Positions 20,645 through 32,510 are shown, numbered from the stretch's first letter. The stretch is DNA of 64,000 nt from Hermatobates lingyangjiaoensis (GCA_026182355.1 JAPFBL010000222.1:587001-651000); one strand, 5' to 3'. A program made the numbers and translations. Notes: generated from the letters alone by a model not told the origin.

Positions 20645-22670
20645 TGAGAAACGTATATATATATTTTTACCAACAAATTCTACGTTGTTTACTTTCTTGC
20701 TGATGTTCTCCACCTTTTTGTAAGATACCTGGGTCTTCAGAGTAGTTAGAAATCTCGAGTACACAGCAAGAAAGTAGTCAAGGCGGAAGCTGCTGCTAAT
20801 TTGAACAATTAAGGTTTAATAGAAGATTGGCTGTTCATGAAAGTCAATTTCATTTGTTAGGCTCTGAATACTAAATTATTAATAAAAGTATTCCCAATAC
20901 CTAAAAATGATGCACATCAAGAAAATAAATTCATTTACTTTTTTCTGAAATAGACAAATACACATTAATAACATCAATTTTTAGGCACAATTATTATTTT
21001 TTTTGTTTTTTTTTAATTCTCTTAAATAAAGAAACATTTACATGTGAGGAATTTTTCTCAATTGCAAATGGTTGTAAAGTGAAAACAGTGGCAGAGATGG
21101 AAAAGAATTGATTCAAACCGACCTGGGTACATTGTTGCCCCATATACAAGCCTTGAATTAAACCCCATAGCCTCTCTTTTTCATTAATTTTTTTATAAAC
21201 TAATCCAAAACTGTTTCTTCTTCAGATGCCATTCTTTCTCAGTTACTCGTAAATAGAGAAAGACGATACAAAATTGAATTATAGAAAGATTTTTTTTTTT
21301 ATGAAAGCTAAGATATTAAATATAAATCTTAAATATCTGTTCTAAGTTTAAGCGCAAAGACCATGTTATGAGATTATATTGAAGTGTTAAAGTTGTATAA
21401 ATTAAATTAGTTCATAAATATCAAATTAAAAAAAAAGAGTCTAAAATGTGATTAATTCACAATTTAATACATATCGCAATATTTTCATTACTTTATGTCA
21501 TTATTTCGTAGGCCTTGGTTGAAATTGAAAAACTTTTAATTATTGCTAACGATCAGAAAACAACTAATATGCTGAAGTTTAGGCTTTTAAATGAAAAAAA
21601 AAAGCAAATAAGCAAACATTTTTATAAAAGAATGTTTAAAATGTTTATTTGACATTGATAAGTTTAATTAACAATAGTAGAACCCGAATAGTTGAAGCAC
21701 TGAATATCCTTGTAAACGATTCAGACCGACCTAAACTAGCCAAATAGTTCACTAAATAACAGGATTCTTTATGATCTCTAGTAAAGAAATAGCAATCAAC
21801 AACTCCAAACTTGTCTATTCACAGAATACCAGAAACCGTATGTAACTTCCTCCTATTATTCACTCCAGTAATTATGTAATTAAAGATAAACAAAGAAAGG
21901 AGACATTTGAAATGCTATGTGTTAAAAAGGTTCCAACTTCAATGAATTATAAAAGTGATATTACTAATTTAAACAATATTTATTCTGGAGTGTTATGCTA
22001 ATTTTTAGTGAAATTTGATTTCCTTAGTTCTTGTTATGCCTTTTTTGTGAAGAGTGTTTACTGTTTTATCGTGTTTACTTATACTTCCTGATTAATTTAG
22101 CAAAATTTCTGACCAGTCAAGTTTGTTGTTTCCTTTATAAAATAAAAAACTAAAATTCTTATTTCTGTAAGTTATATATTAAAAATGATCAAAAATTAGT
22201 TAATCATATAAATTATAGTACTAATCTAAGCAATATTGATTAATTTTACAGCAGTATAGAGAGATTTAGTGTAATTTGAAGTACTTAGTTCTGTTGAGTT
22301 CTTTGTGTAAACGGTGTTTAAGGTTACTTTTAAAGTTATCTGACTAGTCTTGTTGAAGGTACTGAACAGTTTGTTTAAAGATTGATTGTTTGTTTAAATA
22401 ATAAAAAATTCATTTTTTTAACAAATGCAAACTTCTGTAAGTTATATAATTTTATTTATCTCTGAAATACTCCTAATTGTAATAATCTATTGTATATTGT
22501 TTCTTCCTTGAATTTTTTAGATGATTTCCTATAATAATTATCACTATTAGGATTATTGGAATTAGTATTAGAATTAAAGTTATGACGATTAATAGTAGTA
22601 CTTATACACATTAGTATAAATATTACCTAGAGATATTACCTTATAGTATATAAGTAATTTACAGTTTAAA
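20645..22670. other. AT-rich stretch without recognised gene
   Basis: No coding domain, RNA gene or repeat boundary was recognised over about 2 kb. Confidence 0.5.
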
Positions 22671-22795
22671 ACGGCTCTGTAGGGGAAGAAAAGCTCGGTG
22701 GGGTAGACTAAGTGTCCCCGTACGGCTATCCTAGAAATATGTGCATTGGGAACAATCCCTCAATAAAGGATTATTCATTCATTCGCAGACTCTGG
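22671..22795 (+). repeat. Possible LINE/SINE 3' end with (ATTC)n tail
   Basis: A locally GC-richer segment (GGGGTAGACTAAGTGTCCCC, TACGGCTATCCTAG) ends in CAATAAAGGATTATTCATTC plus further ATTC units. Such short-repeat tails are typical of CR1- or L2-type retroelements. There is no second copy in the window to confirm it. Confidence 0.3.
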
Positions 22796-22889
22796 GGTTC
22801 CCATGGAAAACTGGGCTCAACGACAGATTTGAGATCTTTTTGAACCACTGGAACTACCAAGATAACTTATATACATATATATAATATAT

Positions 22890-23275
22890 AACAGATTCAA
22901 TAATATATCGACGGTTTGATAGAATAGGTGCGTTCTCTAATCGGGGTTCGGTCAATTTTCCAGGATAAAAAATCAAACTCTCGTTGCCAACGTTTCGGTT
23001 TTATAAAAACCTTTTTCATAGGCCTACAAACAAAGGATAATAAGAAATCACATATCAACATTATCATCAATATATATGTGATCAATATATATATCAATAT
23101 ATATTGATCAATATATATCAACATATCATCAATGCTGATATGTGATTTCTTATTATCCTTTATTTGTAGGTCTATGAAAAAGGTTATAATAACACCGAAA
23201 CGTTGGCAACGAGAGTTTGATTTTTTATCCTGGAAAATTGACCGAATCCCGATTAGAGAACACACCTATATATAA
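22890..23275. mobile_element. PLE family E 3' ends, head-to-head palindrome
   Basis: Left arm (minus) and right arm (plus) share GGTTCGGTCAATTTTCC / GGAAAATTGACCGAATCCC, the CGAAACGTTGGCAACGAGAG block and GGCCTACAAA / GTAGGTC. The centre (about 23060-23130) is itself a run of inverted ATATTGATCAATATAT words. The outer ends reach TA-rich sequence. The arms carry a hammerhead-like core lacking one base (see findings). Confidence 0.75.
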
Positions 23276-23350
23276 TATATATAAAGATTTCACATAAACA
23301 CGTGAAATAAAAATCAATAATTAAACCACAATAAGAAAATGGGAAAACAA

Positions 23351-23393
23351 GACTAAGATCTTTCAACAGTAAAAAGCGGTCTTCGTCAGAGTC
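23351..23393 (-). ncRNA. Hammerhead ribozyme, PLE family A (left arm)
   Basis: Minus strand: GACU, CUGACGA, A, stem II with GACCGC and a loop, core GAAA, AGAUCU, U, AGUC. Stem II's 3' side is ACUGUU here, giving one mismatch. Stem I GACU/AGUC is kept. Confidence 0.68.
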
Positions 23394-23424
23394 AAAAACC
23401 CAACTTTGACTCAGTTGGGTTTTT

Positions 23425-23467
23425 GACTCTGATGAAGACCGCTTTTTACGGTTGAAAGATCTTAGTC
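23425..23467 (+). ncRNA. Hammerhead ribozyme, PLE family A (right arm)
   Basis: Plus strand: GACU, CUGAUGA, A, stem II GACCG-CUUUUUA-CGGUU, GAAA, AGAUCU, U, AGUC. This is the family A copy with the consensus U at the variable core position. All core nucleotides are present and stem I pairs over 4 bp. Confidence 0.75.
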
Positions 23468-23529
23468 TTGTTTTCCCATTTTCTTATTGTGGTTTGATCA
23501 TTGATATATATATATATATATATATATTC

Positions 23530-24247
23530 TTAAAGGACAAATTTTCTGAACGAGGCTATCCTCGCTCCTTCATTGATAGTCGTGTTTTACCGGCTGACAT
23601 CTCCCACCAACCCAGACCCAAGAGGGATAGAAGTAACACTTCCTTCTTCCTGACAACCTACTTCCCTGGCGCTTATAAGCTTCGTCCTGTTATTAAGGAG
23701 TCTTTTCCGATTCTGTCTACTTCTACTTCTTCCATCTTTAATCACCCCCCTTCTATTTCCTACCGTAAACCTGCCAATCTAAAAAGCATTTTCTCTCATA
23801 TTTCCCCTCAGCCTTCCAATCCTGTTCCTGGAATGAAACGATGTGGACGCCGTGGCTGTCAAACTTGCCTGATTGTAAATCCTAATCCTTCCTTCGATTC
23901 CCCTCTCCACCATAGTTCCTACCCGGTTCAGGTCAATTCCTCCTGTACCTCGAGCAACTGTGTTTACCGACTGGATTGCACTCAGTGTGACTCCTTTTAT
24001 GTTGGCTTAACTTCTAATAAGTTGAGCCTTCGTATGAATGGTCATAGGGCTTCAGTCGGTCAACGCAGTAACTATCCTGTAGCCATCCATGCGAACTCGC
24101 ATGGACTCAGTTTCAATGACTGTTTCAGGGTTTAGATCCTGAAACAGATCCCCGAATCCAACAATAAAGTTACCCTAAGAGCTTCAGAGGAGGCATACAT
24201 ATGCTTACTTGATGCTCGCTCTTCCCCCGGACTCAACCTCAACCGAT
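23530..24247 (+). pseudogene. PLE protein C-terminus with GIY-YIG endonuclease (family C)
   Basis: The frame enters from TA repeats (spurious IYIYI) and becomes real near FSERGYPRSFIDSR, the tail of the RT/thumb region. It continues with a linker PVIKESFPIL, a cysteine-containing segment RCGRRGCQTC, and GIY-YIG core CVYRLDCTQCDSFYVGLTSNKLSLRMNGH. A TAG at about 24133-24135 follows NDCFRV; the same frame then reads on through ILKQIPESNNKVTLRASEEAYICLLDARSSPGLN to the true end. That stop or the truncation makes it non-functional. The RT domain is missing. It resembles the fragments at 17.6-18.0 and 20.1 kb. Confidence 0.8.
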
Positions 24248-24263
24248 AATTACTCGTATTTAT

Positions 24264-24355
24264 GATTTATTTATTTATTTATTATTTTTTATTTATTTAT
24301 TTATTATTTTTTATTTATTTATTTATTATTTTTTATTTTACTTTTTATTTATTAT
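24264..24355 (+). repeat. (ATTT)n-rich tract in PLE 3' UTR
   Basis: Short TTTATTTA units, with a 27-bp-scale repetition of TTATTTATTTATTATTTTT. Similar ATT-rich sequence occupies the matching place of family G near 20230-20440. Confidence 0.8.
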
Positions 24356-24558
24356 TTTTATTAATTTTAATTTGATTTATCTACTTTTTTATAATTTTTT
24401 ATAGTTATAATTTTTACTCGTTCCTTTTACGTCTTAATTTGGCTCTTCATTTCCTTCCCTCCCTTCCCCCGCTTGGTGGTAAGTGGTGGGGTACTGGCTG
24501 CGGTTTCCGAGTTCAGTACCACCCTGTCTTCCTGCGGGACTCTTCGCTCTTCGCTCTT

Positions 24559-24600
24559 CGCACCTCCTGATGACGACGATTGTCGAAATATCGATGTGAG
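24559..24600 (+). ncRNA. Hammerhead ribozyme, PLE family C
   Basis: Order: CGCACCUC; CUGAUGA; C; stem II GAC-GAUU-GUC; GAAA; UAU; C; GAUGUGAG. CGCACCUC and GAUGUGAG pair as 2 bp, a U-C mismatch, then 3 bp and more, forming stem I. Stem III is only A-U around UA. Cleavage would follow the C. The core is fully canonical. Confidence 0.75.
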
Positions 24601-24653
24601 TTATGTCTGTGTCTTTCTGTGTGTTTCCTTCGTTTTTTATTTTATTGTATATA

Positions 24654-25212
24654 TATATATATTGGTATATATTCAAAGCAGATCTTCACTTAAACATATT
24701 TTATCAAACTGATAACTGTTTCTGCATTTATGACCTTCTTACTTACTAATTCTAACTTTCCGACTATTTTTCTTTTCGTTGGTGGTAAACTATAAAGCAG
24801 GCTCACCAAAGACATTACATATAAATATTTCGGGTATACGAAAAGTTACACATATATATTGTTAGTTGCATTCTTGACTCTGACGAAGACCGCTTGTTAT
24901 GGTTGAAATATCTGAGTCATTTTTCCCCATTTCATATTCATATTACTGATTCTCATTTCACGGGTTTATGTGAAAAATTGTATGTATATAAATTTAAATC
25001 AAATTACTAAACATTGAAAACAGAGTAGATAAATCATTGAAAATAAAAGAACGCATAAGAACAAAAACACTTACTGCAATCAATATTTCGAAACGAGGTT
25101 CGGCTTCAGAAAGAGAGTAGAAGGAGAGTAGAAGAGATATTTTCGTTCCAAACTGTTTTTCTCAGTTATTGATCTGTCCGGTTTTTAATAACTATATACT
25201 AGGAGTATTTAG

Positions 25213-25255
<43 letters not shown>
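24654..25255. mobile_element. Mixed PLE fragments
   Basis: At 24655-24712 (minus) the PLE N-terminal words FDKICLSEDLL and YTNI run into (TA)n. At 24876-24965 (plus) lies a family A 3' end with ribozyme, and at 25060-25140 (minus) a decayed family D hammerhead-like motif. The segment ends in a (TA)n run at 25209-25257. Confidence 0.6.
24876..24918 (+). ncRNA. Hammerhead ribozyme, PLE family A, slightly decayed
   Basis: GACU, CUGACGA, A, stem II GACCG / UGGUU, GAAA, then UAUCU and GAGUC. The base at the cleavage position reads G rather than a permitted A, C or U if the standard register is kept, so activity is doubtful. Confidence 0.5.
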
Positions 25256-25257
<2 letters not shown>

Positions 25258-25260
<3 letters not shown>

Positions 25261-25560
25261 CAAACCACAATATGAAATGGGAAAACAAGACTAAGATCTT
25301 TTAAACGGTTGACGTGAAATCTTTATATATATACAACAAAACTATGTTTATCGGGTCTCGGTCAGTTCTTCAGGTTTAAATTAAACTCTCATTGCCAACG
25401 TTTCGGTCTTTATTATTCAATCTTAATTATTATTTAAAGACCGAAACGTTGGCAATGAGGGTTTAATTTGAACCTGAAAAACTGACCGAGTCCCGATAAA
25501 CTTAGTTGTGTTTCTATTCCACGGTCAATACTTTAATCAATATATATGTATATATAATTC
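25258..25560. mobile_element. PLE family A remnant plus family E head-to-head palindrome
   Basis: 25258-25335 is a short decayed family A 3' end (minus). 25340-25500 is a family E palindrome: GACCGAAACGTTGGCAATGAG on the plus side mirrors CTCATTGCCAACGTTTCGGTC on the left. The arms meet near 25420. TA-rich words flank both. Confidence 0.7.
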
Positions 25561-27900
25561 AATGTAGATTAAGAATCACATCTACATGCGTTTTTTAATT
25601 TACATTGAACTTTATTTTCTGTGTCGGATTGTATTTTCATCATATAAGTATATACATATACATATATATTACTCATTTTGGCAGTAAACAAAGTATTGGA
25701 TTATTTAGTGTTCTTATTCAGTTGAGTTTTCACTTATATTTGTTTTTATATTTCATTGACACTTATACAGCAGAAACAACCGCATGGTTCAAATTCTAAG
25801 TGTTTCTAAATTACGAGGTTGACCTTTTTATTATTTGACATTTAAATAATAATCCGGTTTCGCCAGCTAGATTAAACGCTAAACTTTAAAACTTTAAAAA
25901 TTATGCATTTAACTGTCAACCTATTGTATATAAGTAATTTTTCTTTGAATATTCACACAATAGATATCATCAGGGATTGCCTGATATATAAAAAAAAGTT
26001 GGAGTGTACGTACTTTTTTTTGTTAAATACATAAATTAAAGTAATTACTAATTTATTGATTTTATATCACGTAGTATTTTATATCATAAATATACATTTA
26101 TGACTTAAGTTGGTTTCTTTTTTTACTTTAAACAGTCAACTATGGAAGAAGTAAAATTTTGGATATAACATTAAATTATAATTAGTATGTTATATAAAAA
26201 TCCAATAAAAATCTAATTACCTTAGAACAATATTTAGCTCTTAAAACTGAATACTAAAGGATTCAGTCAAACAGAATTGCAGTTCAATGTTTACTAGAGA
26301 AAAATAAAAGTTCTTTTTTAATAAGTTAAAGATTTGACTCTTACCTCTAAAAATAAACGCAAGCCCACCAAATGTTTTTAGACTAATATCTAAAAATTTG
26401 CTTATATCTTTCACACTATGATATATTTCAGTATCAGATAAGATAAAATTGTTTTTCGTTAATATGGAAGCATGGAAAAGGTATAATTTTGTTTCATTTA
26501 AGACAAAACGGCTAGCAATTTAAGTACCTTCAATAAAATGAAATTGTTGAATAAGATATTATCGTACAATAAATATTGCAGTAGCTTACAACACTTAAAG
26601 CTTAATATTGCATTTTTGATATTATTTATCTTAATTTTTTTCCTTTTTAGTTAGCCATCAAGATTTTTTGTTTTTATTTCAGTAATATGGTTTGTAATTC
26701 ACAGATATAGAAAAATTTCTTACTTCGCTATTATCTTAAAATAGTAAATTAATTATCTTAAAATTAACAAATTTTTTTTATTGTATTCAAATATATGTTG
26801 CTATTGTTTAATTTAAATACACCAGATGGTCTATGTTACAGGTACCAAGACCTTTTTTATTATATATTTGTTAATTTTATAACAAGAATATTCAGCTCTG
26901 CCACTCTTACTCACAATTTTTCACTCTTTTGTGTTCTCTCTCACTCTTTCTCACTCTATCGGTCTTTCTCAACCTCTCTTGTATGCAGCAATACTAAACA
27001 CATCTCAATATATTTTTCTAATGTGTTTTTTTACAAATCATACAAAACATTTTTTTTTGGATTATGCAAACACCATTTTGATAAATTAGAAATATTACAA
27101 ACCATCTGTTTTTTGTTCATTCAACCCGATGATAAACAGCATTCCCTGTAAAACTATTACAACTGCCAGGATTTGAGTACATATGAAAGCAATGAATTCG
27201 TTACATTTCCTTTATTTGTTCTACAAGTTTGTGGTATGGATAAAAAAACAACAAATTATTCAGTCTTTTGCAATGCTATGTACGAGTATAACACTTTGTT
27301 ATCATCAGAATAATAGTAGAATTGATAAAATGAGAGGGACATTTTGAGACAAGTCAAAGTAACGATACAAGCTTTGTTTCATCTGTTGAACACTTATGTT
27401 CTCTACATAATAAAGCATTGGCATTTTTTTTCTAAATACTTTCAATAAATTTAAATTCTCTGTTAACAAAATATTACTATTTAACATTTAAAATTAATGA
27501 ATATATACGATAAAGCCATTAGGAACGGATAACTTATGTTTGATAAATGTTTCTTCTAAAGAAAATAATAACCATAAACTGGTTAGTTATACAAATAATA
27601 CTGTATTGTTTTGAAAACTTAACATAGTTAATATAATAGAGTAACATGGAGAATAATTCTAAGTTATCAAAGTGTTTATACGAAATGACTTGAGTTACCT
27701 GTTAACGGGATAACTTTTCCTTTGAGTTACACAAAACATGCTCGCATTATTACATAACAAAAGCCATTTATTAGGCTCTAAATTTCATACATTTGGCTTT
27801 ACAACTATTTTTCTTAATACTAAGACTTGTAATGGCATACCAATGTGTCAGGTAATTTTTATTTGTTTAAAGAAGTTACTGTCACTTACACATTTATGTA
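25561..27900. other. AT-rich stretch without recognised gene
   Basis: Several short frames (for example 26795-27151) are rich in Phe, Ser and Leu as expected from T-rich sequence. None shows a domain. A TCTCACTCT-type pyrimidine tract lies near 26930-26975. Confidence 0.5.
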
Positions 27901-27904
27901 GAAT

Positions 27905-27913
27905 ATATATATT

Positions 27914-27958
<45 letters not shown>

Positions 27959-28240
27959 TTTTACGATGAAAATACGATCCGAAATGAACAAATACAGTTC
28001 AATGCACATAAAAAAACATAGAGAAATTAAAAGCACATCTTAAACATTCTAATTTTTGGTTGAACCGTCTTCAGAGAGATAAGAGAGGAAAACCAAGCGC
28101 ACTGGTACAGAGACGATTGGAGACCAACCAGAGGCACTTGGTTTCTCTCTCTTATCTCTCCTGAAGACGGTTCAACCGAAAATTAGAGACTGTAAGTGTG
28201 TGCTTTTAATTTCTCTATGTTTCTTTATGTACATTCAACT
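27905..28240. mobile_element. PLE family G 3' ends, head-to-head palindrome
   Basis: Left arm (minus, from about 27985) mirrors right arm (plus, to about 28236): CATAGAGAAATTAAAAGCAC on the left matches GTGCTTTTAATTTCTCTATG on the right. The centre is near 28120. (TA)n at 27917-27957 bounds the left side. The right arm carries the better ribozyme. Confidence 0.75.
28157..28190 (+). ncRNA. Hammerhead ribozyme, PLE family G
   Basis: Order: UCUC; CUGAAGA; C; stem II GGU-UCA-ACC; GAAA; AUU; A; GAGA. UCUC and GAGA are complementary (stem I, 4 bp). The variable core base is A, which hammerheads tolerate. The left-arm counterpart (28049-28080, minus) has CAAA in place of GAAA. Confidence 0.72.
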
Positions 28241-28717
28241 GTGAATATATAAATTATCTTTTGGTTGAGTGGTGTTATGTCTTTTTTTTTAAAAAAAAAA
28301 AGAATTTATTTAGAACTAAAGACCACAAACTATATAGCATGTTACATATATTGGTTCAACACAGGGAAATCTTCAGAGAGATAAATTGAAGAGGGCCAAA
28401 ATTATGTCAACATGAAAGTACTTTAAAATTTAAATATAAATGGAGATTTGCCAAACCAGACAAGATCATCTGCGTGACTTTGCAGTCCTGACTGTTGACT
28501 TAGAGAACTGGAAAACATCCTCTCTTCAGAGACAGAGGGTTGTGGTAAATGACAAAAGGTCCAAGTGTTGACTGACGACTACCAACGTCTCCTGCTATTA
28601 GACTACTTAAGTGATCTTTGATGCGTGTTTGGGCGCAAGCTTATTTATAGGGTGTTCATTCTGAGGTTCCCATGAGAAAATGTACTAGTCTGAACTCTTG
28701 TTGAACTGCCAAGTTAA

Positions 28718-28732
28718 CTCCTCCGCCCTTAG
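28718..28732 (-). promoter_or_regulatory. Candidate polypurine tract of the env-bearing element
   Basis: AAGGGCGGAGGAG on the minus strand, directly after the env stop codon and directly before the LTR-like AGTTAAC. It would prime plus-strand DNA synthesis. Confidence 0.45.
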
Positions 28733-29170
28733 AAAGGAGCACCTTCTGGAAGGGTGGCCTCTCCAGGTAAGGGATCTAGTTTCACTGCTGGTAAAGTTGT
28801 ATTCATTTCCACAGTGCTGCTAAGGTCTTCTTTGTAAATGAAAGTTATAAGACCTAATATTAATAATATTACATGTAATGTGGAGGTTATAATCAGGCTT
28901 ATATTCTTGATACATCAAAGGTTCATTAAAGCTTGATGTCATTTGGACTAAACTGAATAACATTTTTTGATATGTTAGCTTCAGTAAGGTTCAGGTTTAA
29001 CTCTCGTAAGAAATGAAGTTGTTCTATTGTCTTCCTCGTTGACTTCATGGTTTTCCCTTTATATGTAATCGTTATATCACTTGCTTTAAAAAGGTATGAT
29101 GCTTTAACTGATTTAACATCAGTACTTTTTAATGATATAACTGAAGTATTTATAATGTTTCTGCAGAATT
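28729..29170 (-). pseudogene. Envelope-like glycoprotein C-terminus (gypsy/errantivirus type)
   Basis: The minus strand reads INTSVISLKSTDVKS, SDITITYKGKT, IEQLHFLRELNLNL, then a stop at 28928-28926. In a different frame it resumes with a hydrophobic segment SLIITSTLHVILLILGLITF of about 20 residues followed by a short polar tail ending GEATLPEGAPF and a TAA at 28731-28729. A short membrane-proximal region, one transmembrane helix and a roughly 35-residue tail next to a polypurine tract is the end of a retroelement envelope. Such proteins mediate membrane fusion when intact. This copy is broken by a frameshift. Upstream frames to 29714 may be more of it but carry no recognisable motif. Confidence 0.5.
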
Positions 29171-30604
29171 TTTCTCAGTTTCTATAAATATTTCTAAATA
29201 TTTATTTATCTACTGGATATATATTATCTTATTTTCCTCTATTATATATTAACTTTTGATGATTATTTTTTTTAGTTGGTAATAGTGTTGATTTAACAAG
29301 CAGGCTAACACCATTGTTCCAGGTCTTTTGAAAATAAATAAAGTATTTATAATACCAGAGTATGATAAAATAATAAATGTTATAGCAGTCGTCACAGGTC
29401 GTTGCAGGCATAGAAGGGATATAATCATGCTTTGATTTGAGTGCAGCACAAATTTCTAGAATTTAGTTGAAGATGATAAGACATCAATTAATTCTCTAGT
29501 TAACCTTGCTGCTTACAGCTCAATTATTTATAAATTTAGTCCAACACACTTTTATAAGCAGGTAGTATTTCAGCCATGGTGTAGGTGCAGATAACAGTGG
29601 GTAGTAAAGAGAGTCTCTTGGAGGCCTGTTTGCCTGACCTATGGTCAAGTGGGAAAGTAATACTCCGCCACTAACAATACTAGTACCTACCAGAACAACT
29701 ATTGTGCTGGCCACTAACCAGTCTAAGACAAGTAGATGTTTGCTTCTGTTATTTTATGGTATAACAAATCGTACTTAAGATTTAATATGTACCTGGAGAC
29801 GTATAATACATAAATAAAATAGAAATATACAAGTTTTCTAGTTTTCTATACAAGTTTATATAGCCTTATCAAGAGTACATAAAAAGTAATAAAAAGGAGG
29901 TGTTTTATATTGAAAAAAGAACGACACTATCATATATTATTATGATAACTATTGGACTCCTACCTGGTGGACAAGTGAAAATCAACTATTAATGTTTTCT
30001 GGGATACATGTTTGTTCCATGCAATCATAAATGACATTGATAATTTACGATATTTTAACACCAGTATTATGTTTTTACATGTTTGGTAATAGTTTAATCA
30101 TATTGTCCGTTCCAATTGAAATAGTATAAAATGTCCTTATTTCAGGTGAATTATTTTTAACCAAGGTAAATACAATTCCATTAGAAAAATTACGTTTGAA
30201 TCAAGTTAAGACATTAATATACAAATGTAGTGTAGGGTTTAGAATAGAGTTGTGAGAAGTGGGTAACGCCTGAAATATTTACAGACAGCCGACTTGGGAC
30301 ACAAAAAGAAACATGCTCATAAAATACTAAACTTTAATGTTACACTTTTACCCAGAACCAAAACAGAAAGTGAATTAATAAATGGTAGGATATTTCTTTT
30401 CCAGTTATTAAAGTCTAAAGTAATTGAAAACATAATACTAAATTAATGTTTGTATGAATTATAAACTTCATTCCTTTTTAATTCTCTTTTGATTAGTCCA
30501 TAGTCTTAATATGTTATTTATGAGCAACTATAATAATTTATTTTTCATTGATACCAAAATGACCTAGTGTATTTTGTCCTATGTTCTTTTCGGTGTCGAC
30601 AACA

Positions 30605-31165
30605 ATGTTTACTGACGTCATTACACATCAGAAATCCTAAATTTTGTCTTAGGTGAAGTCAATTAGGTTTCCCAAAATGAAGAGCTCAAAAAAGTCATAA
30701 CTTTTTGAAATCACAAAATTCTACATTGAGAGTCATGATCCAGTAATTTTTTTTTAAACTTACATCAAGTACATCATCGAAATTAAACAACACAGGTAGA
30801 CTATAACTCTTTGATATTATATATGTAAAAGGCTACCAAAAAATTTTAGATTTTGCTATAGATAAGGTCAAGTAAGTGTTCCGATATGAAGATTGCAGAT
30901 AAGCTATATATTTGTAATATTGGTTAAATAACATTGACTCTACATCAGAATTCCTAAAATTCTCCCCAGTTAACGTCAAGTGGGTGTTGTAAAGTGAATA
31001 GCACATGTAAAACATAACGATGTAGAGTCACACTGAACACAAAGATTTTATATCCTAAATTCAAACTGTTACCTTAATTTAATGTGAAGTGGGTGTTCGA
31101 GGGTGTTAAGAGATAAGCGATAACTTTTGGTATTGCACAAACCACGTAGACACCACATCCGAATC
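30605..31165 (+). repeat. Degenerate tandem repeat, about 110-140 bp period
   Basis: Variants of GTGAAGTGGGTGTTC occur at about 30650, 30868, 30972 and 31083, each followed by a 'gcATAACTTTT' box and preceded by 'CATC(A/C)GAAT.CCTAAA'. Units are strongly diverged and partly deleted. Confidence 0.5.
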
Positions 31166-32510
31166 CAATGAACTGAATATGTTCATAACAAATTTATTAG
31201 ATTAATGATGTTTATTAAGGGTTTGACATTTTACTTATATGGTAGTCTTAACTTTATTTATCATATTTCTGTGTACGTCATTTGAATAATGGTAAGACAG
31301 TCTGAACTTCAGTACAGAAGGAAATATGAGCAGTGTTACCAAATGATTGTGCGCAGTTGTGGCTAAAATGCACCAAAAAAAATGGCTAAAATATTGCATA
31401 AGCTACCAAACTTTTGGCTAAATTAAACAACAGAATTCATTTAAAAATGGACAGCGACATAAATAATTTAAGACTATAAATAAATAGAAACAAACTTTAG
31501 CTTTACATTTTAATGGAGAAATTTCGATTCTTTTAACAAACCATATGATATCTCTTCGTCTTGATGGTTTGAAGAAGAATATGTTTGCGTAGCTCCTATG
31601 TCGTTTACACATCCTCTTGTAGTGGATAATCATTACAGCATTTATTGTGACATTGAAGACAAGCCTTTATTGCTGGTAACGAATTCAGTATCATCAATTC
31701 AGGGAAACCATATTAATTGATAAAATCCATTAATATTAATAAATCCATAAAATTCCATATATGAAGTTATTTGGCAACAGATATTAAACAAACTGATATT
31801 CAAAGAATTTGATATGTACGTTACTGTAGAAGAACACCATATTCTTTAGCTAATCCAACATTTGGTTTATGAATGTAATACCAAACGAAAATGACTAATC
31901 TAAGACACAGAGTTTAACATGATTATCGAGAAGGGAGATCGAGACGGGTAGATGTTAACTGCAGAAACTAAAATCAGTTTCAAAAAATGTCAGCTAATAA
32001 TCAGAAAAGAACATTAGGAAAGATGAATTTAACATAAAAATTATGTTTAAACATAACTTTTTTAACTTTATTATCACTCTAACCATCATCAGTGTGTTGA
32101 CATTTAAATAGAATAATGAATGTTGATTATTTTATATGAGGGTACCACTTGAATGTTTTCAAAAATGTTATATAATAATTACTAGTATTTGTTATTTATT
32201 TAAATGATGAATCCAGTAATGAAAACAATTAAGTGAACCAGCAAATTAATTTTGTGTTTTAATAAACCCATTTATATAACAAAGGGAAGGAGATTCATCC
32301 ATGAAAGAGAAAATACTGTTTTATAACTATTTTAAAAAAAGGTTTGGATATGTTAATGGAACTATTGGTACTATCTAAAGAGTCATCTAGAGGTTCAGAG
32401 AACTGTGATTTATCTAAGCGTTCTTCCACACTTTTAATGTTATTTATACTATTGGGAAATTTAAAAAAAATAAGTCTCCACACAAAGAAAGTGTATCATA
32501 TAAAAATTAA

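Larger units (their letters stand above)
23276..23527. mobile_element. PLE family A 3' ends, head-to-head palindrome
   Basis: Left arm (minus, from 23276) starts with the TTTCACGTGTTTATGTGAAA hairpin and contains the ribozyme at 23351-23393. The right arm (plus) contains a ribozyme at 23425-23467 and ends in (TA)n at 23502-23527. The arms meet near 23405. This directly abuts the family E palindrome on its left and the family C element on its right. Confidence 0.78.
23530..24662 (+). mobile_element. Penelope-like element family C, 5'-truncated
   Basis: The order is coding region (RT tail plus GIY-YIG), stop at about 24247, an ATTT-rich 3' UTR (24250-24420), a pyrimidine-rich stretch, a hammerhead (24559-24600) and (TA)n at 24647-24662. 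The 5' side abuts the TA run of the preceding palindrome. The copy keeps one main open frame with a stop near 24134. Confidence 0.78.
28290..29714 (-). mobile_element. LTR retroelement remnant: env-like region plus 3' LTR
   Basis: On the minus strand a glycoprotein-like C-terminus (ending at 28729) is followed at once by a purine-rich tract AAGGGCGGAGGAG (28732-28720) and then AGTTAACTTGGCAG, which would start the 3' LTR; the AGTTAA start is typical of errantiviruses. The LTR-like part contains TATAAATAAG and runs to about 28300. The opposite LTR, gag and pol are not in the window. Layout and membrane anchor support an env-bearing gypsy-type element, but no pol sequence confirms it. Confidence 0.5.

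Noticed and set aside
26795..27151. 118-residue Phe/Ser-rich frame as a gene
   Set aside because: Composition follows from T-rich DNA; there is no motif, and no splice or homology evidence.
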